Source of the DNA: Lacticaseibacillus mingshuiensis
Lineage (GTDB): Bacteria > Bacillota > Bacilli > Lactobacillales > Lactobacillaceae
DNA length: 64,000 nt
Reading direction: 5' to 3'
Assembly: GCF_016861785.1 (NCBI RefSeq)
Contig: NZ_BOLS01000010.1
Coordinates: 1 to 64,000, forward strand
The position numbers were made by a program, and so were the translations under genes. Every line of letters begins with the position of its first letter. Position 1 is the stretch's first letter. Positions 58,439 through 64,000 of the stretch are shown here, piece after piece. The notes under the pieces are model-generated. The model did no database searches. It saw only the letters and a program-made list of their open reading frames with translations, and was not told the origin of the DNA.

Positions 58439-60421
58439 CTACGCCTGATACTGCACTTCCAGGACCTCATACCCGATCAGGCTCGGGACCCTGATCTGTA
58501 GGAGGCGGCCAATTTGTTGCCAGGCGATGCCCGCCCCATTGATCAAGCCAGTCACCGCCTTGACCGTTTGGGTGCGCACGGTCAGATCGATCGTCAGCTG
58601 GGCAGTCGGATAGGCCGGATCGACCGTGTAGAGCTTGCTGGCCTGCTTGGCGATCACATAATTGAGCAAATGGACATGGCTGACATGCCGGGCCGTATTG
58701 CCATTCACATACACCTGAAGCGTCGCTGGTCCATCATGATGGACCAATTGATTTGGCAGGGCCAGCCGCAGGAGATCCCGGAAGATCACCTTGAGCCAGG
58801 CCGGCCGATACTGCGCATAGATCGTGAACAGCGGGTGCGTCAGCGTGAACGTGTTGTCATATCGCCACAGCGCCGGTTGCCCCGCCTTTTCCGTGGCCGG
58901 TGCGTGTTGGTGCGAGATGAACGTTTTGCCTTCACGGTTAAAATACGGCCGCCGCGTTTCAAGAAGTGACGTTGCCCCTGCCGCTTGGACGGCGATCGCC
59001 TGCAGGTACATAACCAGCGGCTCCTTTGGCAGGGCCTGTCCGATCACGTCATTGCCCACGATGAAGCTGCGTTGCCAGCGGTCATCGCCGTGCCGCGTCA
59101 GGCCAAACAAGGTCGAGCGCTCATTTAGCATGCCCCCACCGCTACTGATGAGCGCCCCGCCGGTTTCCTTGAAGGCGCGCAACTTCAACGACAGCGCTTT
59201 TGAATACGTCACCCCTTCCGGCACAATGACCAGCCGGTATGGGGTCAGCGGCGTGTCCGCATCGATAAAATCGAATTGCACATTCAGCTCCGTCAGCAGG
59301 TTTTTGACCCCGATCACCGCCATGGCTACATCGATACCTGGCGGGACCGGCGGCATCAGCACCGCCGTTTCCACCGTCGGCACATCCCCCGCCAGATGCG
59401 GTGCCAAGGCCGCGACTTGATGATAGACCCCGCCGATCAAGTCATAGGCGGCCGGCGAAAGTTTTCCCGTCGGATCCATCTGATCGCCGATCGACACCGC
59501 GTCGACATTGAGTGCCAACATCAACTGCACCTCATAGGCAAGCGTACTTGCCTCCTTTAATGAATTGAAGTCCCCCCAATACGTGTGAAACTTGCCCGTC
59601 ATGCCCACAAGCGGCTTACCCAAAGTCCGCGCATAACGCGCCGTCACAGGAAAATGATCATAACCCCACCCGCCACTTGGCAGACTTTCGATCTCCAGGT
59701 GGGTGGTGGCCGCAAGATCCTGTTTCACAGCCGGCGAGATCGTCGAGCTGTTGAAAAAGATGCTGGCGTCCTTCACCCGGGTCTCGATCAGCTGATACAT
59801 CTCCATTTTAAAATCGTGCAGCATCTCGAGGCTATAAGCGAGGCGTGCCTCAGCGTCCGTGTGGTCAATGCCGCGGCGTGCCATCTGGGCCTGGCAATAG
59901 ACGCAATCGCACGGCACCGGCAACACGATGTCAAAGAAAAAGCCATCTACGCGCTCGGCGCCAACCACATCGATCACATCATGGACAAACCGTTTGAGAT
60001 AATCCCGATACGGACTGTTCAAGCAGATGAAATCATAGAAATTCGGCTCCGGAGTGTTTTGCATATTGATCGGCTCGCCGTCTGGATCCCGGCACAGCCA
60101 CTCGGGATGCTCGCGCATGATCACATGGTCCCACTGAACCGTGACATAGATCGGCGCCCGAATGTCGCGGGCGTGCAGCGCCTCGATCTGCTGAAGCAGC
60201 AGGTCCCGCTGCACCAGATGCGGGTGCACGATCTCGCCGAACCGCTCGGAGGGATAATAGATCCAGCCGTGATGATCGCGGGCAAACACAGTGACCGAAT
60301 TCACATCGGCGGCCTTAAAGGTGTCCGCAAATTCATCTGGATCAAACGCCGCGCCGACCTCAGGAATATACTGACTCGTGTGAAAATCCAGGTGGATCTG
60401 ACGTTGATTGAGCTTCACCAC
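58439..60421 (-). CDS. GH151-type alpha-L-fucosidase (GHL6 domain)
   Basis: A 660-residue protein with a TIM barrel of the hypothetical glycosyl hydrolase 6 type (about 1-340: FARDHHGWIYYPSERFG, YVTVQWDHVIMREHPEWL, VDGFFFDIVLPVPCDCVYC), then a beta-galactosidase trimerisation-like domain (about 350-500: TPYRLVIVPEGVTYS, LRAFKETGGALISSGGG) and a C-terminal beta-domain. This layout is that of CAZy family GH151, whose known members are alpha-L-fucosidases from Paenibacillus and Bifidobacterium. No signal peptide. It is co-directional with and 12 bp downstream of the MalG-like permease of an SBP-MalF-MalG importer, and beside the fucose operon. The Asp of FFFDIVLP is a candidate nucleophile. Confidence 0.75.
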   Translation of the reverse strand: MVKLNQRQIHLDFHTSQYIPEVGAAFDPDEFADTFKAADVNSVTVFARDHHGWIYYPSERFGEIVHPHLVQRDLLLQQIEALHARDIRAPIYVTVQWDHVIMREHPEWLCRDPDGEPINMQNTPEPNFYDFICLNSPYRDYLKRFVHDVIDVVGAERVDGFFFDIVLPVPCDCVYCQAQMARRGIDHTDAEARLAYSLEMLHDFKMEMYQLIETRVKDASIFFNSSTISPAVKQDLAATTHLEIESLPSGGWGYDHFPVTARYARTLGKPLVGMTGKFHTYWGDFNSLKEASTLAYEVQLMLALNVDAVSIGDQMDPTGKLSPAAYDLIGGVYHQVAALAPHLAGDVPTVETAVLMPPVPPGIDVAMAVIGVKNLLTELNVQFDFIDADTPLTPYRLVIVPEGVTYSKALSLKLRAFKETGGALISSGGGMLNERSTLFGLTRHGDDRWQRSFIVGNDVIGQALPKEPLVMYLQAIAVQAAGATSLLETRRPYFNREGKTFISHQHAPATEKAGQPALWRYDNTFTLTHPLFTIYAQYRPAWLKVIFRDLLRLALPNQLVHHDGPATLQVYVNGNTARHVSHVHLLNYVIAKQASKLYTVDPAYPTAQLTIDLTVRTQTVKAVTGLINGAGIAWQQIGRLLQIRVPSLIGYEVLEVQYQA

Positions 60422-60433
60422 AGTCTCATCCCC

Positions 60434-61252
60434 TTACCCTTTGATGGCGCCAGCCGCGATGCCATTTTCGATGCGCTCCTGGAAGAAAATATAGAGAATG
60501 AACGGCACCGAGATGGTGATGCTGATGGCCGCCATCATGGGCCCATAATCCGTCCCGTGTTCGCCGCTAAAGTTCAGCAAGCCAAGCGCAACGGTCTTCA
60601 TCGACGGATCATTGATGAAAAGCAATGGGAACATGACGTCGTTCCACACCGACAGGAAGTTGAAGATCGCGACCGTTGACAGCGCCGGCCCACTCATCGG
60701 CAGAATCACTCGCCGGTAGATCGCAAACTTCGAGGCGCCATCGAGCACCGCCGCTTCCTCGATCTCAACTGGAATCGCCCGCATGAAGTTGGCCAGTACC
60801 GCCGTTGTGAACGGCATGGCAAAGGCGATATACAGCAACATCAGCGCGCCGATATTGTTTTTCAGATCCAAGTTGCCGATGATCCAGGAGATCGGCACGA
60901 TGATAGCATGCATCGGAATCATCATCCCCATCAGGAAAAACGACAGCAGTGGCTTGTTGATGCGGAAGTTGAACCGCGAGATCTCGTACGCCACCATCGA
61001 CGCGACGATCAGAATCAGCGCAACGGAGCCGATCGCCAAGCCGAAGCTGTTGAGCAGATAGCGCGACATCCCCGCCGAGCTCCACGCGATCTGCCAGTTC
61101 TCAAACCGCCAGATCTTCGGCAACGAAAATGGGGCGGAAAAGATCTCATTATTGTTTTTGAACGACGAAATGAAGGTGAACAGCATCGGCAGCACAAACG
61201 CCAGCACCATCAGATACAAAAAGGCGTATTTGATCCACTTCAGACTACGCAT
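60434..61252 (-). CDS. ABC sugar permease, MalG/LacG type
   Basis: A 272-residue membrane subunit with six helices, starting MRSLKWIKYAFLYLMVLAF. The EAA loop is EIEEAAVLDGASKFAIYRRV (about 156-175), and the C-terminus ends FFQERIENGIAAGAIKG as in MalG-like CUT1 permeases. It overlaps the MalF-type gene by 8 bp and precedes the GH151 fucosidase by 12 bp. The substrate is probably a fucosylated oligosaccharide. No ATPase is nearby. Confidence 0.9.
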   Translation of the reverse strand: MRSLKWIKYAFLYLMVLAFVLPMLFTFISSFKNNNEIFSAPFSLPKIWRFENWQIAWSSAGMSRYLLNSFGLAIGSVALILIVASMVAYEISRFNFRINKPLLSFFLMGMMIPMHAIIVPISWIIGNLDLKNNIGALMLLYIAFAMPFTTAVLANFMRAIPVEIEEAAVLDGASKFAIYRRVILPMSGPALSTVAIFNFLSVWNDVMFPLLFINDPSMKTVALGLLNFSGEHGTDYGPMMAAISITISVPFILYIFFQERIENGIAAGAIKG

Positions 61253-62201
61253 GCGTCTTCACCCGCTTTCGCGCGATCCACTTCGGCACATACTGGGTCA
61301 AAAGCGTCAGGGTCATGGCCAGCACCAACAGAATCACGCCCACAGCCGAGCCTAACCCGTAGTTGTCATACCGAAACGCCTCATAGTAGACCAGCGTGGT
61401 CGGTAGATTCGTCAACCCGTTTGGCCCACCGCCAGTCATCACGAAGACCAAGTCAAAGACCTTGATCGTGCCGATGATATCCAACACCAAACAAAGAAGG
61501 ATGGTCGGCCGCATGATCGGCACGGTGACCCGGAAAAAGATCTGGACCGCCGATGCGCCATCGATGCGGGCCGCTTCGTAGACATCCTCTGGAATGTTTT
61601 TTAAACCGGCCAGCAAAATGATCATGTAGTAGCCGATTCCAGCCCAGATGTTGACGAAGATGATCGTCGGCATGGCCGTGCCCGAATCAACCAGCCAGCC
61701 CCGGGCCCAGGAACCCAGGCCCAGATTGGTCAGTGTTGTGTTCAGGGCGCCGGTCGGCATGAAGATGAAATACCACAGCAGCCCGGTCGCGATCAGTGGA
61801 AAGATCGTCGGTACAAAGTAGATCATTTTGAAAAATCGTTTGCCCCGCACCTTGGTGTTCAGCACCGCCGCCAAGACCAGCGCGATCGGGGTATGAAACA
61901 GCACACTGACGGTCACCATCAGCGCCAGATTTTTCATGGACGTCTGGAACAGCGGACTCGCAAAGGCGCGGGCAAAATTCTGCCAGCCCACATATTCAAG
62001 CGGTGCGCCCTTAATGCCGTTCCACGAGTGAAACGAGAAATATAGTGCGATGAAGATTGGAATGACCAGAAAGGCCGTATAGATCACGATCGCCGGACTC
62101 GACATCGCGACTAGCTGGACCTTGTCGCGCGTCGTCAATAGCGCGTGCGACCGCCTTCTGGGATTGGGCTTTAACGGCTTTGAAGCGGCAGTTTCCTCCA
62201 T
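61245..62201 (-). CDS. ABC sugar permease, MalF/LacF type
   Basis: A 318-residue membrane subunit with a basic cytoplasmic N-terminus (KPNPRRRSHALL), six helices and the EAA loop VYEAARIDGASAVQIFFRVT (about 209-228). FHSWNGIKGAPLEYVGWQNF is typical of CUT1 MalF/UgpA proteins. The start ATG follows AAAGGAGGG, 14 bp after the SBP stop codon. It forms the importer with the MalG-type permease and SBP in this operon. Confidence 0.9.
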   Translation of the reverse strand: MEETAASKPLKPNPRRRSHALLTTRDKVQLVAMSSPAIVIYTAFLVIPIFIALYFSFHSWNGIKGAPLEYVGWQNFARAFASPLFQTSMKNLALMVTVSVLFHTPIALVLAAVLNTKVRGKRFFKMIYFVPTIFPLIATGLLWYFIFMPTGALNTTLTNLGLGSWARGWLVDSGTAMPTIIFVNIWAGIGYYMIILLAGLKNIPEDVYEAARIDGASAVQIFFRVTVPIMRPTILLCLVLDIIGTIKVFDLVFVMTGGGPNGLTNLPTTLVYYEAFRYDNYGLGSAVGVILLVLAMTLTLLTQYVPKWIARKRVKTHA

Positions 62202-62215
62202 ACGTGACCCTCCTT

Positions 62216-63532
62216 TTATTTACTGTTATCGATCTCCTGTTGAATCGTCTCGGCTGCCTTTTTCGGCGAGTCGCCTTGAAGGACGCCGACCAGCGCGTTA
62301 CGCGTCACATCCTGCATCGATTGCAGCGGATCCATACCGAAGACATCGACGCCGACATTGGTGGATGTCTTCGCCAATTCAACATTCTCACGGAACAGCG
62401 GGGTGGACTTGTCTGCGGCCACCGTGTAATCCGTCCGCGGGAAGATCTGGTTGGTCTCGTTCGCCATCTTGGAGGCATAGGCTTCACTGCTTAGCGCCTT
62501 GGCCAGCTCGATCGCCATCTTCTTCTTTTCACCGGTCAGATCGCCGCGAATCTGGATGGCTGAGATCGCCTGCATGTCATTATCCTTGAACTGCGGCTCA
62601 TCCTCGAAATACGGGAACTTGGCAAACGCAAAGTCCGCCGTCAGCTTGGTCTTGCTCTTATCCTGCATATTCGGGATATCCCACGGCCCGGTGATAAACA
62701 TCGCGGCCTTCCCTGTCAAAAAGTCGGTGAAGGCGGATTCACGGCTGATCCCAGCCGAATCCGGGGCGAAGGCCTTCATGTCATTGAGTTCCTTGACCTT
62801 TTCGATCGTCGCCACGATCTTCGGGTCGGTCCACTTGATCTTGCGCTCGCCTAGCTCCTTGGCGGCATCGACGCCGACCATGTGATAGAAGATCAGGTTA
62901 TGAATGTGGCCAATACTGTAGGAGTCTTTTGCCCCAAGGCCGATCGGGGTGATGTTGAGGCTTCGGATCTTCTTGATCGCCGCCTCAAACTCCGAGAACG
63001 TCTGTGGAAATTCGTTGTACCCCGCGCGCTTGAAGATCTCCTTGTTGTAATACACGCCGACGAGCCCGGATTCCTGCGGGACGCCCCAGGTGCCCTTAAA
63101 CCCCGGGACCTGCAGATAACTTAGCGCGCCCTTGCTGAGGCCGTCGCCCCATTTCGGGTCCGCCTTGATGATCGGGTCAATGTTAGTGATCAGCCCGGCC
63201 TTGATATATTCAGAAAGGTTTGCGACCCCTTCCACGCGGAAAATATCCGGCAGATCATTGGAGGCGCGGCTCGTCTTGAGCAGATTGTTGTAGGCATTTT
63301 CGTCGGCGATCGAGCTGTCGACGATCCTGACATTCGGGTGATCTTTTTCAAACTGCTTCAGCGCGGCGAAATAGATCGCGCTGGTCGCAAAACCCTTGCT
63401 GTTGCGCGTCATCGTGCGCAACGTGATCTTGCCATCGCTGGAAGTCGTGCTGCTTTTGCCGCTGCAGGCCGCCAGTAGTAGTGCCGCGGCCAACGCAGCC
63501 AGACTGCCCAGTAGAAGCTTGCCAATTTTCAT
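62216..63532 (-). CDS. Sugar-binding lipoprotein (GH151 operon)
   Basis: A 438-residue receptor of the SBP_bac_1 family. The lipoprotein signal ends LLAAC (Cys23). Elements include KQFEKDHPNVRIVDSSI, LPDIFRVEG, GTWGVPQESGLVGVYYNKEIF (a CUT1 receptor hallmark), and GKAAMFITGPWDIP. The start ATG follows GAGGAGGAGACACA. It is the first gene of the operon with MalF, MalG and GH151. A full cre match lies about 70 bp upstream, and a 16-mer shared with 43.9 kb lies in the leader. The adjacent DeoR gene is upstream in the same direction. Confidence 0.9.
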   Translation of the reverse strand: MKIGKLLLGSLAALAAALLLAACSGKSSTTSSDGKITLRTMTRNSKGFATSAIYFAALKQFEKDHPNVRIVDSSIADENAYNNLLKTSRASNDLPDIFRVEGVANLSEYIKAGLITNIDPIIKADPKWGDGLSKGALSYLQVPGFKGTWGVPQESGLVGVYYNKEIFKRAGYNEFPQTFSEFEAAIKKIRSLNITPIGLGAKDSYSIGHIHNLIFYHMVGVDAAKELGERKIKWTDPKIVATIEKVKELNDMKAFAPDSAGISRESAFTDFLTGKAAMFITGPWDIPNMQDKSKTKLTADFAFAKFPYFEDEPQFKDNDMQAISAIQIRGDLTGEKKKMAIELAKALSSEAYASKMANETNQIFPRTDYTVAADKSTPLFRENVELAKTSTNVGVDVFGMDPLQSMQDVTRNALVGVLQGDSPKKAAETIQQEIDNSK

Positions 63533-63600
63533 TGTGTCTCCTCCTCAAAATGTGTGTGTGCCACTGAGATGGGGTCATCATATAGGACGAAAAAACAGAA

Positions 63601-63614
63601 TGGAAGCGGTTTCA
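63601..63614. promoter_or_regulatory. cre box of the GH151 importer operon
   Basis: TGGAAGCGGTTTCA agrees with the CcpA consensus TGWAANCGNTNWCA except for G at the W position. Located 69-82 bp upstream of the SBP start, near the expected promoter (TTGACT at about 63635 on the minus strand). Confidence 0.65.
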
Positions 63615-63675
63615 CTTTAAATGGTAATTAGTCAACGCGAGGTGGTCGAATTTGCTCAAACTGCGTCAGGAATGT

Positions 63676-64000
63676 TCACTCGGGAAAAAGCACCTCAGCC
63701 GGCGTCTGATTCCAGGCGGTCAAGATCTCGGGCGCGGGTTCACGATCCGTGATCACCGCCGTCAGCTGGGCGACAGGAATGAGCCGATAGTAGCCATCCA
63801 CGCCCACCTTGGTATGGTCGGCCAGCAGCACCGCCTGCTTGCTGAGAGCCAGCATTTGCTGTTTCACGCCCGATTGACTGGTGCTCGCCATAAACACCGT
63901 TTCGGCGGTCACCCCAGAACAGGAGATGAAGGCCAGGTCGGTCTGAAACTGATTGAGATACGCCTCGGCGCCCGTCCCAAGCAAGGCGCCAGTGCCTGCG
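63676..64000 (-). CDS. DeoR-family regulator, C-terminal part (cut by window edge)
   Basis: The minus strand is open from the right edge (64000) to a stop at 63676, encoding the last about 107 residues of a DeoR-type regulator. Typical sensor-domain motifs are present: DLAFISCSGVTAETVFMAS, KQAVLLADHTKVGVDGYYRL and a final ITDREPAPEILTAW. The N-terminal HTH lies beyond the window. It is upstream of the GH151 importer operon in the same direction, and is probably its regulator. It resembles, but is not identical to, the DeoR protein of the fucI operon. Confidence 0.87.
   Translation of the reverse strand, partial: AGTGALLGTGAEAYLNQFQTDLAFISCSGVTAETVFMASTSQSGVKQQMLALSKQAVLLADHTKVGVDGYYRLIPVAQLTAVITDREPAPEILTAWNQTPAEVLFPE

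Overview
The window looks like a chromosomal stretch from a high-GC member of the Lactobacillaceae. Supporting signs are Gram-positive lipoprotein signals (LAAC/LTAC/LLAAC lipoboxes), strong AGGAGG-type ribosome binding sites, CcpA-type cre boxes, an IICBA PTS permease, MsmX-dependent LplA/LplB/YtcP-type sugar importers with YesMN/YesL partners, and GH65 phosphorylase plus beta-phosphoglucomutase. The genus is inference. Most of the window is visibly GC-rich; the first 2.4 kb is AT-rich, and the sulfur block (about 34.0-40.8 kb) is less GC-rich than its flanks.

Layout. 0-2.4 kb: the N-terminus of a secreted surface protein cut by the window edge, a doubly damaged serine resolvase, and AT-rich sequence with a perfect hairpin. 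2.4-10.3 kb: galM, a GlcNAc/glucose PTS permease with NagR-like operators, a PepSY lipoprotein, a NusG domain II protein, a GNAT-like protein, an SGNH hydrolase, a candidate structured ncRNA of about 375 nt, and an unknown protein. 10.4-19.4 kb: a divergent locus with AraC regulator, GH123-like enzyme, GH29 fucosidase, cysteine-type sulfatase and phosphodiesterase on the minus strand, and an orphan lipoprotein SBP on the plus strand, followed by a candidate cre-controlled small RNA. 19.7-33.4 kb: a small membrane protein, a YesMN two-component system, and the divergent operon it probably controls (two permeases, SBP, DUF624, two GH65 phosphorylases, pgmB). 34.0-40.8 kb: taurine/sulfonate-type ABC importer, CoA-disulfide reductase with rhodanese domain, YeeE/YedE sulfur transporter and a LysR regulator. 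40.9-52.7 kb: membrane-anchored AraC regulator, DUF624, GH20, GH18, then GH29 plus a complete LplB/YtcP/SBP set. 53.1-64 kb: fucose catabolism (fuculose-P aldolase, DeoR regulator, FucI, kinase), then a GH151-type fucosidase, MalG/MalF permeases, SBP and the end of a second DeoR regulator.

Together these genes suggest uptake of host- or environment-derived oligosaccharides, some fucosylated, sulfated or GlcNAc/GalNAc-containing. They would be hydrolysed or phosphorolysed inside the cell (the hydrolases lack signal peptides), with fucose passed to FucI-kinase-aldolase. No ATPase for any of the sugar importers is present, so a shared MsmX-like ATPase must be encoded elsewhere.

The most unusual signal is non-coding. 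A family of about 120-123 bp imperfect hairpin elements occurs at seven intergenic places (11 full units and several partial ones, including a four-unit tandem array). Paired stems change together between copies, and at three loci the element begins inside the stop codon of the preceding gene. I do not recognise this family.
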